Positions 51,954 to 60,819 of a stretch of DNA of 64,000 bases are shown here, one piece after another. Every line of letters starts with the position of its first letter. Position 1 is the first letter of the stretch. A program made the translations under genes and the position numbers. This DNA comes from UBA2779 sp965232165 (lineage in GTDB: Bacteria; Spirochaetota; Spirochaetia; DSM-2461): positions 1,736,001 to 1,800,000 of the forward strand of contig CBDDOY010000001.1 of assembly GCA_965232165.1 (NCBI GenBank), in the 5' to 3' direction. Below the pieces are notes generated by a model. That model did not search any database and had not been told where the DNA came from. It saw nothing but the letters and a program-made list of their open reading frames with translations.

Positions 51954-54464
51954 ATGAAGAGTCAAATGCTAATACTGTGCATACTATTGCTTCCATTCTG
52001 TGTGTGGGCCAATGGAGAATCGGAAGGCAGCACGACAGGTGATACAAAAACTGCGAGTAATCCAGAAGGGAAACGGGAGTTGCTGGATATGATTCAATCC
52101 GGTGACATACAGGCCGTCGAGCAATCTCTCCAAATCGATGTGGATTTGGACTACAAAGACGACAACGGATTGACGGCGCTCCATGCCGCTGCCGAAATCG
52201 GTCATGCTCAATTAATCTCTGCCTTGCTGCAACGGGGAGTTGCCATTGACCCTGTTGACAGTATTGGCCGAACGCCTCTATTCATCGCTGTGGAGAATAA
52301 GCACTTAGAGGCCGTCTCTTTATTGGCTTTTACAGGAGCCGATCTTTCTATAAAAAACGAAGAAGGTCTGTCCCCTGCGTTACTCACTTTGTCTCAGCCC
52401 TCTCAAGTACTGGACAGCCTTTTTCAAACAAGTACAGTGGACACCCGTCTGGATGAAGAAGAGAACACCTTGCTGCATATTGCGGCCAAACAAGGTTTGG
52501 AGTCCCACGTATCGGCTCTTATTGAGCTAAAAGCCGATGTAAACGCAAAAAATTCCGCTGGACAGACCCCGCTTGACACCTCGCTTACAGGAAATGTGAC
52601 AGAGAGCAAGGCTGCATGCGCCGCCTTATTACTACAGAATGGCGCTTTAGAGCCTCAGGATGAGAGTTGGCGCTATATCACAGGACCCCTCAGATTTAAG
52701 GACTATGAGCAACGGTTCAATTCAGGCGCCACCGCTCTGCATTTTGCGGCGGAGAGAAATCATGAGGGTATGCTGCGATACCTGATTGAGAAAGGCGTAA
52801 CGGCGGATGTCAGGGATCAGCCCGGAAACACTCCCCTTCATGTCGCCGTGCGTAAGGGATACAAGACCATCGCCTCAATTCTTATTGACAATGGAGCGAA
52901 TATCAATTCCCGTGATTATAGCGGCAATACCCCCATTCATGAGGCAATCGCCGTTCCAGAGGGAATAACACTGGTTGAACTCCTTATCGATAATGGGGCG
53001 GAAATCAATGTAAAAGACAGCTCGGGCCGCACTCCGCTCCATCTTATGATTATTCTGTCTGCAGAAGTGGGAATCGCCCAGTTGTTGATAGAGAAGGGGG
53101 CGTTGGTGGATATCCGGGACATGCAGGGAAACACACCGTTGCTCTTGGCCATAGAGCAGAATGAACAAGAATTATCAGAGCTTTTATTATCTGAAGGCGC
53201 CGAAGTTTTTGCAAAGAACAATCAAGGCCGGACGCCGACACAGGCTGTATTGGGCAATAATGACGGTGCGGTTTCCTGGTTTTATAACGCAGAGCGTCTT
53301 TCTATAACTGATGATGAGGGCCGCAATGTCCTTCATCATGCAATCATCTATAAGACAAGTTTGGAAAACCTTCGACTGCTCTTAGATATCGGTACTGATC
53401 AGGATTCTCGAGATTTCAACGGAGAAACACCGCTCCATTACGCTGTAAAAAATGGTCTTGCCGAACATGCACAGTTGCTTCTTAACATGGGTGCCGATCC
53501 ATACTTGGAGAACAATGATGGCCGATCTCCGTTGGCTGCCGCATTTGAGAAAGGAATTGAGATTACTTTGGCGATCTTTGGCAATCATCTCAAAATCGAA
53601 GATCAATGGGGGAACACTCCGCTGTTTCACGCAGTACAATGGGAGAATCTTTTGGTAATAGAGGCCCTCCTCTCGGCCAAGGCCGATCCAAATCATCATA
53701 ATAAGCAGGGAGAAACCGTTCTTCATAAAGCCATCCTGTCAGAAAACCTCAGCATGGCCGTGAAACTCATTGAATCCGGAGCCGATCCGAATGGCATTAA
53801 TGCGTTGGGAGAATCTGCGGTGCATATCGCCGTTAGATGGGAGCGAACAGAAAATGTCAGATTACTCGCCAGCCATGGGGCAGACATGGATATTCAAGAT
53901 CGCTCAGGACAAACCCCGCTCCACCTGGCGGCCCAGCTCGGTAATAACGAGATATGTGAGTGGCTGCTGAATTTCCAGGCAGATCCCAATATCAGTGACA
54001 AGAATGGCCGGTCTCCATTGTTTATCGCCGGTGAAAATGATCGAGTCGAAACGATTAAGCTTCTGCTGAAAACAGGTGCGAATCTCTCCTTACGGGATAA
54101 TGAAGGGCGGACAGCTCTGCACAGCAGCATAATCGCCAAGGCATATAAGGGGGCCGTCACACTGATTGATTTTGGCGCAAATATATTCGCGGTAGATGCC
54201 AATAATCATAGTTCATTCGACCTATTACTCAAGACCGATGCGGACACAGCCGCAGACATTATTATGCCTAAGGTCATTAATCAGCAGGATAATCAGGGAA
54301 ATACTCTATTGCACCTAGCCGTTAGCAGTCAAGCCGATCCTGGATTCATTGAACTGCTTCTCGCCAAGGGTGCAGATAAAGCTGCCCGAAATGCAAAAGG
54401 GAAGACCGCGTACGATTTGGCCGTCACACTCGACCATATAAATCTTGCCGATCTGCTGAAATAG
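51954..54464 (+). CDS. Large secreted ankyrin-repeat protein
   Basis: 836 residues: signal peptide (about 1-20, MLILCILLLPFCVWANG), a short low-complexity stretch (ESEGSTTGDTK), then an almost unbroken array of roughly 22-24 ankyrin repeats of about 33 residues. Consensus pieces such as GNTPLHVAVRKGY, GQTPLHLAAQLGN and GADPNGINALGESAVHIAVR recur. It should act outside the cytoplasm as a binding scaffold. Stops 3 bp before purU on the same strand. No enzyme domain is seen. Confidence 0.92.
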   Translation: MKSQMLILCILLLPFCVWANGESEGSTTGDTKTASNPEGKRELLDMIQSGDIQAVEQSLQIDVDLDYKDDNGLTALHAAAEIGHAQLISALLQRGVAIDPVDSIGRTPLFIAVENKHLEAVSLLAFTGADLSIKNEEGLSPALLTLSQPSQVLDSLFQTSTVDTRLDEEENTLLHIAAKQGLESHVSALIELKADVNAKNSAGQTPLDTSLTGNVTESKAACAALLLQNGALEPQDESWRYITGPLRFKDYEQRFNSGATALHFAAERNHEGMLRYLIEKGVTADVRDQPGNTPLHVAVRKGYKTIASILIDNGANINSRDYSGNTPIHEAIAVPEGITLVELLIDNGAEINVKDSSGRTPLHLMIILSAEVGIAQLLIEKGALVDIRDMQGNTPLLLAIEQNEQELSELLLSEGAEVFAKNNQGRTPTQAVLGNNDGAVSWFYNAERLSITDDEGRNVLHHAIIYKTSLENLRLLLDIGTDQDSRDFNGETPLHYAVKNGLAEHAQLLLNMGADPYLENNDGRSPLAAAFEKGIEITLAIFGNHLKIEDQWGNTPLFHAVQWENLLVIEALLSAKADPNHHNKQGETVLHKAILSENLSMAVKLIESGADPNGINALGESAVHIAVRWERTENVRLLASHGADMDIQDRSGQTPLHLAAQLGNNEICEWLLNFQADPNISDKNGRSPLFIAGENDRVETIKLLLKTGANLSLRDNEGRTALHSSIIAKAYKGAVTLIDFGANIFAVDANNHSSFDLLLKTDADTAADIIMPKVINQQDNQGNTLLHLAVSSQADPGFIELLLAKGADKAARNAKGKTAYDLAVTLDHINLADLLK

Positions 54465-54467
54465 TCT

Positions 54468-55313
54468 ATGGATCAATATATCATTAAGGTTATCTGCCCT
54501 GATCAAAAGGGTATCGTCGCTGCTGTAGCCACACACATGGCTGATTGCGGAATCAATATCCTGGACCTCACCCAGCACACCGCCTCGGATATGGATGTTT
54601 TCATGCTTAAATCACTCTTTGAGGCGTCTTCTGAGTTTGATAGGGAATTATTTTGTAAGTCCTTTGAACCGATGGCCAAGAAATACAGCATGGACTGGAA
54701 ACTCTACCCGATTACGTCGAGGGAAAGAATCGCCATATTGGTGAGTAAGACCACTCATTGCCTGTGGGAGTTGCTTCTCAAACATCAAGATGGTGAATTA
54801 ACCTGCGATTTTCCTGTAGTTATATCCAATCATCCTGCCTGCGAACCCATAGTACGGCAATTCAATATTCCTTTTTATTGTATTGATTACTCTGAGGGAA
54901 GGGAGAAGGCTGAGGCAAAAATAGGGGAAATACTGCTGGAATATGATATTGACCTCATTGCCATGGCACGTTTCATGCAAATCCTCTCCTCGTCCTTTGT
55001 TCGCGCATGGGAAAACAAGGTTATCAATATCCATCATGGATTCTTACCGGCATTCAAGGGTGCAAGACCCTATCATCAGGCCTGGTATAAAGGTGTGAAA
55101 ATAATAGGTGCGACAGCGCATTTTGCCAATGAACACCTCGATCAAGGACCCATCATCACTCAGGAAGTTGTCCATGTGAGCGACCGCCTTTCCATTCAAC
55201 AGATGATGCGCATGGGAAAGGATATAGAACGCCGCACTCTAACTCATGCCCTCTCCCTATACTTAGAGCATTCCATTTTCGTCCATGAAAACCGAACTTT
55301 TATATTGCGGTGA
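54468..55313 (+). CDS. purU: Formyltetrahydrofolate deformylase
   Basis: 281 residues. An N-terminal ACT domain (about 1-85, VICPDQKGIVAAVATHMADC) is followed by a formyltransferase-like hydrolase domain with MARFMQILSS, NIHHGFLPAFKGARPYHQAW (catalytic His) and GATAHFANEHLDQGPIITQ (catalytic Asp). It releases formate from 10-formyl-THF, balancing folate one-carbon units. Starts 3 bp after the ankyrin gene. The ACT domain is expected to bind methionine or glycine. Confidence 0.94.
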   Translation: MDQYIIKVICPDQKGIVAAVATHMADCGINILDLTQHTASDMDVFMLKSLFEASSEFDRELFCKSFEPMAKKYSMDWKLYPITSRERIAILVSKTTHCLWELLLKHQDGELTCDFPVVISNHPACEPIVRQFNIPFYCIDYSEGREKAEAKIGEILLEYDIDLIAMARFMQILSSSFVRAWENKVINIHHGFLPAFKGARPYHQAWYKGVKIIGATAHFANEHLDQGPIITQEVVHVSDRLSIQQMMRMGKDIERRTLTHALSLYLEHSIFVHENRTFILR

Positions 55314-55364
55314 GGCTGGTATTGACATGATTCCTTATCATTCTTATCCTTAACTTCAGGGTCT

Positions 55365-55448
55365 GCCTGGATGGTGAAATTGGTAGACACGCTAGTTTCA
55401 GGGACTAGTGCCCGCAAGGGCGTGGAGGTTCGAGTCCTCTTCCAGGCA
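55365..55448 (+). tRNA. tRNA-Leu (CAG)
   Basis: 84 nt with a long variable arm (TGCCCGCAAGGGCG). Acceptor GCCTGGA pairs with TCCAGGC, the anticodon stem CTAGT/ACTAG encloses TTCAGGG (CAG), and the T-arm is GAGGTTCGAGTCCTC. CCA is not encoded; AATCTTTTTTT follows, a possible terminator tract. Confidence 0.95.
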
Positions 55449-55542
55449 TGTATAATCTTTTTTTATGTAGTACGCTAACTGCTCTCCCTATCGGCCCTGC
55501 TATTTGCAGTCGGCACTGCCTGCTCTGACATTCTGTTTTTGG
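55449..55542. other. Short spacer after tRNA-Leu
   Basis: Contains a T-rich run right after the tRNA and a small hairpin (GCAGTCGGCACTGC). No gene. Confidence 0.4.
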
Positions 55543-55671
55543 CTTGCTCTTTTCCCCCGCTACTGCGTTGCCAAAGAACTCACGTAACCCAGTTGCGTTT
55601 GAATTCTTGGCGCCTTGCATCGAAGAAAAATAGCTGCGCCAAATTCCAGAAGCGGTTTTTTAGAGGTTCCC
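55543..55671 (-). mobile_element. Family B element, decayed copy 5
   Basis: In reverse orientation to the other copies. Recognisable by CCGCTACTGCGTTGCCAAAG and by the end GGTTTTTTAGAGGTTCCC. The other inverted end is missing. Confidence 0.7.
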
Positions 55672-56007
55672 TCCCATCTGACTCTTCTGCTGTCGGCACC
55701 GGTCTTCGCATTCATCATCGCCTGTAGTGGCGGCAGTTCCAGCGGCGAAGCCCAAATAAACGAACTCACGATAACGGTTAACAGCACTGATTACTCAATT
55801 AACTTCAGCGGTAATACAGGCCAGGTTTCACTGCCCATGTCCGAAGATGTGCCGGCTCAAGTCAGCATCAGCGGTGTTGAGCTTTCAGCCGGAGCATCTG
55901 GTCTAACGGCTGGCGCCACTCTCAGATTAACAGATGGCCGTGTAAAGGTGACAATAACCGCCGAGGACGGCATGGCTACATCCAGTTTGATATGGCCGAA
56001 TAACTGA
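55615..56007 (+). CDS. Small lipoprotein-like protein, start supplied by a family B remnant
   Basis: 130 codons. A hydrophobic run (LTLLLSAPVFAFIIAC) with a lipobox-like end before CSGGSSSGEA suggests an exported lipoprotein with a small beta-type domain after it. No start codon lies between the element and the signal sequence, so the first 20 or so residues (from MHRRKIAAPNSRSGFLEVPS) are read from the element. The natural 5' end was probably replaced, and the gene may be dead or run from the new start. A frame fragment around 56088-56215 (NPGEYLIQFC) could be its broken continuation. Confidence 0.4.
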   Translation: MHRRKIAAPNSRSGFLEVPSHLTLLLSAPVFAFIIACSGGSSSGEAQINELTITVNSTDYSINFSGNTGQVSLPMSEDVPAQVSISGVELSAGASGLTAGATLRLTDGRVKVTITAEDGMATSSLIWPNN

Positions 56008-56475
56008 TCACTGTTTCCTTGGCCAACTGATTAATACTTCTGCCATTCCCAGCCTGTGTTTTTCAGACTATTGAAGCCCTAAATCCTGGTGAATATCTCA
56101 TACAGTTCTGCCCTCCTAGCGGCGAAAACTATCTTGACACAGGGGGGTGCCGGCCGGGTGGTGAATCCTCAATCCAAATTGGCCACTTTCCGGGAAATCA
56201 ACAGACCAGCCCAAACCAGTACCCTTGCTGATAGCATCGGCCTAAGGCGAGAACTTAAGTCAGAGGAACATCTATGAAGTGCTGGATTGGCGGCTGTCTG
56301 TTGTAACACGATTGAGCCGAACTGTCTTTAGGGGCGCGGCCCTTTACGTGGTTAACCGAACTGACAATCCATCAGCAGAAGATGATTGAAACCTTAGGAG
56401 TTAAACGGCAATGTCCTCAGTATCGTGAAGAATGGATTCTGAGGCTCTGCCGTACACAATAAATTACTAAATGAA
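56008..56475. other. Intergenic, possible decayed coding DNA
   Basis: One frame near 56070-56230 reads NPGEYLIQFCPPSGENYLDT and on to a stop. This may belong to the broken lipoprotein gene before it. Nothing else is recognisable. Confidence 0.35.
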
Positions 56476-56610
56476 GCGCAAGGGATTGCAGCGGAAATGC
56501 CGCTGGCTGCCCCGGCGATTGGCAATGAGCCGGGAGGGGGGCAGCCAGAATAAGGCATTGGAGCGGAAAGCCCGACCCGAAGGGTTGCGCCCAACTATTG
56601 ATTCTTGAAA
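56476..56610 (+). repeat. Family A structured repeat, copy 8
   Basis: Complete copy from GCGCAAGGGATTGCAGCGG to GGGTTGCGCCC and TATTGATTCTTGAAA. GCGCAA and TTGCGC at its ends are complementary; CTGGCTGCCCCGGC and GCCGGG...GCAGCCAG form the central hairpin. It ends 18 bp from the comM stop. Confidence 0.9.
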
Positions 56611-56627
56611 AATCCGTCACTCTGGTG

Positions 56628-58157
56628 CTAAATGGTGGTCCAATAAAGGTCTCGGTCGCCAAGACGCCGGTATTGAACGGCCTCCAGAATATCATCAGGG
56701 ATTATTTCGTCGCGGCAGGAGATGTCGGCCAGGGTGCGGGCCACCTTCAAAACACCATGGGCGGCCCGGGAAGACAAGCCCAGCTTCCTGACCGATTCGG
56801 TGAAAAACAGCGTTGATGAGTCGTCGAGTAAGATGATCTTGCCGATCTCGGAAGGAGGGATGTCGGCGTTGATGTTCCAATCGAGGTCCTTGAAACGGCG
56901 GGCCTGAAGCATCCTGGCCTCTTTCACCCTCTCTCTCACCGTCAAAGAATCCTCGCCCGCCGGCATGAGCAGGTCTACGGGGTCAATGGGTGAGACCGGA
57001 ACCCGAACATCCACCCTGTCCATGAGCGCCCCGCCTATGCGGCGCCAATAACGGCTGATTTCCGGCATGGTGCACAGGCAGGATACTTCTTCCTTCCCGA
57101 GGTTGCCGCATGGACAGGGATTCATGGCCATCACAAGCTGGAAATCAGCCGGAAACCACCATTGCCGCCCAGCCCTGGCCAGTTCCACCCGGCTTGATTC
57201 CATCGGCTCCCTCAGCGATTGGAGCACCCTATGTCCGAACTCCAGCGCCTCATCGAGAAAGAGTATGCCGCCGTGAGCCAAAGATGCCTCACCCGGTTTC
57301 CCTGCGGCTCCGCCTATGATGCCTTCGCAGGTGGAAGAATGATGCGGTTCCCTGAAAGGCGGGCGGCGTATCAGTCCCTGCCTCTCGCCCAGACAGCCCG
57401 ACTGAGACCAGATACGGGTCACTTCGATGGACCTGGAGGGCTCAAGGTGGGGCAGCAGACCGGGCAGAGTTCGAACAGCCATCGTCTTACCGCTGCCCGG
57501 CGGGCCGAATACGATGAGATGATGACCGCCGGCCGCGCAGAGTTCCAGCACCCTCTTCAAGATGGGCTGCCCCCGCAATCCTGAAATGTCTTCAGAAGGG
57601 ACTGTCTCGAGTGCTCTTTCCTCTTCTTCTACTGCGGCTTCATTTCCGCTTTGCGGCCGGTTCAAAACCTCAAGCAGTTGAGTAAGATTGGCGATGCCGA
57701 GAGAACGGCCTGGAGCCAAGGTTGCCGCCTCTCTGAGGTTATCCGAGGGGATGATGAAACGCTTGATGCCGTGGGCAAATGCCGAGGCAACCGCCGGCAA
57801 TACGCCGAAGACCGAACGCACCGAGCCGTCAAGCTGTAATTCGCCGATGCAGAGAATGTGCTCATCCCCTTCCAGTGGCAGTTGACCCGATTCTGCAAGT
57901 ATGCTCACGGCAATGGGGAGGTCGTAGGATGAGCCTTCCTTCTTCAAATCGGCAGGGGAAAGGTTGACGAGGATGCGGTCGAGGGGGAAGACGAATCCGC
58001 TCCGATGGATGGCGATGCGCACCCTGTCTCTGGACTCGCGCACGGCGCTGTCCGGCAGCCCGACAATGTCCAAACCGGGTATGCCCCGTCTGATGTCCAC
58101 CTCCACCGATACGAGCTGCCCTGCATAACCGGATGCCGCATATGCATAGATATTCAT
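56628..58157 (-). CDS. comM: ComM/YifB-family Mg-chelatase-like AAA+ ATPase
   Basis: About 509 residues. An N-terminal Lon-protease-like domain (about 1-170, starting MNIYAYAASGYAGQLVSVEV) is followed by an AAA+ domain with Walker A FGPPGSGKTMA, Walker B GGILFLDEALEF and sensor stretch MNPCPCGNLG, and a C-terminal helical domain. ComM is a helicase that promotes branch migration in natural transformation. The ATG at 58157 is chosen over 58175 because family members begin at this point. It lies in a minus-strand run after rnhA, 89 bp apart. Confidence 0.93.
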   Translation of the reverse strand: MNIYAYAASGYAGQLVSVEVDIRRGIPGLDIVGLPDSAVRESRDRVRIAIHRSGFVFPLDRILVNLSPADLKKEGSSYDLPIAVSILAESGQLPLEGDEHILCIGELQLDGSVRSVFGVLPAVASAFAHGIKRFIIPSDNLREAATLAPGRSLGIANLTQLLEVLNRPQSGNEAAVEEEERALETVPSEDISGLRGQPILKRVLELCAAGGHHLIVFGPPGSGKTMAVRTLPGLLPHLEPSRSIEVTRIWSQSGCLGERQGLIRRPPFREPHHSSTCEGIIGGAAGKPGEASLAHGGILFLDEALEFGHRVLQSLREPMESSRVELARAGRQWWFPADFQLVMAMNPCPCGNLGKEEVSCLCTMPEISRYWRRIGGALMDRVDVRVPVSPIDPVDLLMPAGEDSLTVRERVKEARMLQARRFKDLDWNINADIPPSEIGKIILLDDSSTLFFTESVRKLGLSSRAAHGVLKVARTLADISCRDEIIPDDILEAVQYRRLGDRDLYWTTI

Positions 58158-58246
58158 GGCTGCCTCATTATGCAAGACTCATCTCAAGCGGCAGAACTAT
58201 CAAATTCCGAACAAACGGCGTCCAAACTGAAGATTTTGCAGAATCT

Positions 58247-58699
58247 CTATCCCTGTGAAATACCCCGGGCGGAATTCAGTCTCTCCTGCAGAACCAGGGA
58301 GTCGCATCGTTCATTCCACTTATGCCCGGCATGGCCCTGCACCCATGTCCATGTTATGGAGAGCGCATCGTCGAATTCTCTTAGCCTGGTCCAGAGATCA
58401 CGGTTCTTGACCGGCGTCTTGCTGGCGGTTCTCCATCCGCTCTTCACCCAATGAGGCATCCACTGCGTGATGCCCTGCTGGACATACTTCGAATCTGTGA
58501 ACAACTCTATGGTTTCATCTGTCAGCCCTATCTCTCCAAGGGAACGAATCACGGCAGTGAGTTCCATCCTGTTATTGGTGGTATACTCTTCTCCGCCTGA
58601 AATTTCCCACGGTTCCGATGCCTCTCTCAAGATGACGGCGGCCCAGCCGCCCGGTCCAGGATTCCCGGTGCAGCCGCCGTCTGTAAAAATTCTAATCAT
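58247..58699 (-). CDS. rnhA: Ribonuclease HI
   Basis: 150 residues. The four metal-binding acids are visible: Asp in IFTDGGCTGNPGPGG, Glu in NNRMELTAV, Asp in LFTDSKYVQQG and Asp in NERCDSL, with the active-site His in GHAGH. It cuts RNA in RNA-DNA hybrids. It starts 16 bp after the phosphohexomutase stop on the same strand. Confidence 0.96.
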   Translation of the reverse strand: MIRIFTDGGCTGNPGPGGWAAVILREASEPWEISGGEEYTTNNRMELTAVIRSLGEIGLTDETIELFTDSKYVQQGITQWMPHWVKSGWRTASKTPVKNRDLWTRLREFDDALSITWTWVQGHAGHKWNERCDSLVLQERLNSARGISQG

Positions 58700-58715
58700 A
58701 GCGGATTCAATCCTC

Positions 58716-60488
58716 TTAAGTTCGGCGTTCGTTCGCCGCCGCTGCGATCAAGGAGTTGATCCATTCCTCTATGCCCTTGTTTTTTTCTCGCAGTTCATCA
58801 CGTGCCGCCGAGAGATTATGACCGTCCGCCGAATGACAGGACGTGTAAAATTTAATCTTGGGTTCGGTTCCCGAGGGTCTAACCGTAACCATGCAGCCAT
58901 CCGACAGGATGAATTGAAGCACATTGGAGGATGGAAGAGTGATGTTCTTCAGAGTTTCATCCTTGTCGGCATTCCAAGTTGTGCCATGAGCAAAATCCCT
59001 CATCTCGATAACAGGCGTGGAGGCGATGTGTTTAAGAGGATTTATCCTCAGCGATTCCATCAGCCCATTCATAATCTGCTGACCTTCCTGACCTTCGAAA
59101 TCCCGGCTGTACAGCTCCTCCTGGTAGTAACCGAAACGACCCCATAGTTCCTCCAGGTGCTGCAGCAGGGTCTTGCCGCGCTCCAAGTTCCACAGAACCA
59201 TTTCTGCCGTCATGGCTGCGGCGGATACCGCGTCCTTGTCCCTGACGGCGCTTCCCACGAGATAACCGTAACTCTCCTCGCCGCCGAACACATAGGTGTA
59301 GAGACTGTCGGCTTCGAATTGCCGTATCTTCTCGCCGATGTACTTGAATCCCGTAAGGACACGGAAACTCTTTGCCCCATAGTACTCAGCAATGACATTC
59401 TGCAGCCCCGTGGTAACGATGGTGTTGACGAAGGTCGGATTAGCCGGCATGATTCCCTGCTCCTTCTGAATTCGGAATATGTAGTCTGTCAGCAATGCTC
59501 CTAGGCGATTGCCGCTCAGCAGACACCATTTCTCACCATCGGGAACCGCAATACCCAGGCGGTCTGCATCCGGATCGGTCGCCATGACAAGATCGGCTCC
59601 ATTATCTTCGGCCAGCTTCAGCGCCATCTCTAACGCCGATGCTATCTCAGGGTTCGGAAAATCGACGGTGGGAAAGTTCCCGTCCGGCTCCCTTTGCTGC
59701 GATACCGTCATGACGGTCATGCCCAGTTCACGCAGAACACCTTCCACCGGAAGAGTGCCGGCGCCGTGAAGGGGTGTGTAGACAATCTTAACCCTATTGC
59801 CGCTTCTTCGCATCATTTCGGGATTCAAAGACTGATTGACCGCCATCTGGCGGTAGGCATCGTCAATCTCCCTGTCTATAGAGATGATGAGCCCCTCCTC
59901 TTCGGCCTTCTTCATGTCCATCGCCGCCACATGGCCATTCACCTTGCGCACTTCGGCGATAATTCCTTTATCGTGAGGGGGAACAACCTGGGCTCCATCG
60001 GCCCAGAACACCTTGTATCCATTGTATTCCGCCGGATTATGGCTGGCCGTAATCATTACACCGGCGCAGGCACTTAGCCGGCGGACCGCAAAAGACAGGA
60101 CGGGAGTAGGCCGAAGAGAGGTGAACAGCCATGCCTTGATTCCATTGGCGGCAAACACACGTGCGGCCTGTCTGGCAAATACATCCGAGTAATTGCGGCA
60201 GTCGAAGGCAATCACCACCCCGCGCTCTTCTTCCGGAACATAGGATATGATGTAATTCGCCAAGCCCTGTGTCGCCCTGCATATAGTGTAGGTGTTGATT
60301 CTGTTTGAACCGCCGCCTATAACGCCGCGCAGACCGCCGGTTCCGAAATCTAATTCCCGCCAGAATCGATCACCGAGTTCTGCCATGTCTTCTTTTTCCA
60401 GGAGACTCTCAACTTCGGCCTTGAAATCCAAGCTGCTCTCCACTTCAAGATAGGCTTCCGCCTTGATCCTGATTTCTTCATCAGTCAT
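58716..60488 (-). CDS. Phosphoglucomutase/phosphomannomutase (alpha-D-phosphohexomutase)
   Basis: 590 residues in four domains. Phosphoserine loop ITASHNPAEYNGYK, Mg loop ATDPDADRLGIA, sugar-binding loop GGEESYGYL, and C-terminal phosphate loop VRPSGTEPKIKFY. The N-terminal FGTGGLRGVIGGG is typical of the long PgcA/PGM2-like group. It interconverts hexose 1- and 6-phosphates, feeding ADP-glucose for the glycogen synthase at 49150 and sugar nucleotides. Specificity for glucose or mannose is not certain. Confidence 0.93.
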   Translation of the reverse strand: MTDEEIRIKAEAYLEVESSLDFKAEVESLLEKEDMAELGDRFWRELDFGTGGLRGVIGGGSNRINTYTICRATQGLANYIISYVPEEERGVVIAFDCRNYSDVFARQAARVFAANGIKAWLFTSLRPTPVLSFAVRRLSACAGVMITASHNPAEYNGYKVFWADGAQVVPPHDKGIIAEVRKVNGHVAAMDMKKAEEEGLIISIDREIDDAYRQMAVNQSLNPEMMRRSGNRVKIVYTPLHGAGTLPVEGVLRELGMTVMTVSQQREPDGNFPTVDFPNPEIASALEMALKLAEDNGADLVMATDPDADRLGIAVPDGEKWCLLSGNRLGALLTDYIFRIQKEQGIMPANPTFVNTIVTTGLQNVIAEYYGAKSFRVLTGFKYIGEKIRQFEADSLYTYVFGGEESYGYLVGSAVRDKDAVSAAAMTAEMVLWNLERGKTLLQHLEELWGRFGYYQEELYSRDFEGQEGQQIMNGLMESLRINPLKHIASTPVIEMRDFAHGTTWNADKDETLKNITLPSSNVLQFILSDGCMVTVRPSGTEPKIKFYTSCHSADGHNLSAARDELREKNKGIEEWINSLIAAAANERRT

Positions 60489-60566
60489 ATTCTACTCCTC
60501 CAAAATTCGGGTAATCTTACACAATGACACATTTTTCCTACAGACTCCCAGGGCGCCATACATGCA

Positions 60567-60696
60567 AAAATCATTATTTGGGCGCAACCCTTCGGGTCGG
60601 GCTTTCCGCTCCAATGCCTTATTCCGGCAGCCTGTTAACCGGCTCATTGCCAATCGCCGGGGCTGCCGGCGGCATTTCCGCTGCAATCCCTTGCGC
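60567..60696 (-). repeat. Family A structured repeat, copy 9
   Basis: Complete copy from AAAAATCATTATTTGGGCGC to TGCAATCCCTTGCGC, with the central hairpin around CCGGCTCATTGCCAATCGCC. It lies between the phosphohexomutase start and the HEAT gene stop. The remaining 60697-60819 holds nothing recognisable. Confidence 0.9.
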
Positions 60697-60819
60697 TTTT
60701 TATCATTTCACAATCAGCCTTGTCCAGCACACAGGGAGTCCCTCACGCCCCTCTGTTCTCCCGAACTGCAAGGGCCGAAGCGGGAACGCCCAAGAACTGA
60801 CAATGATAAACATGTCGGC

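Noticed and set aside
56089..56277. 62-codon ORF upstream of family A copy 8
   Set aside because: No ribosome site. Another frame in the same stretch looks more protein-like, so it is probably chance within decayed DNA.
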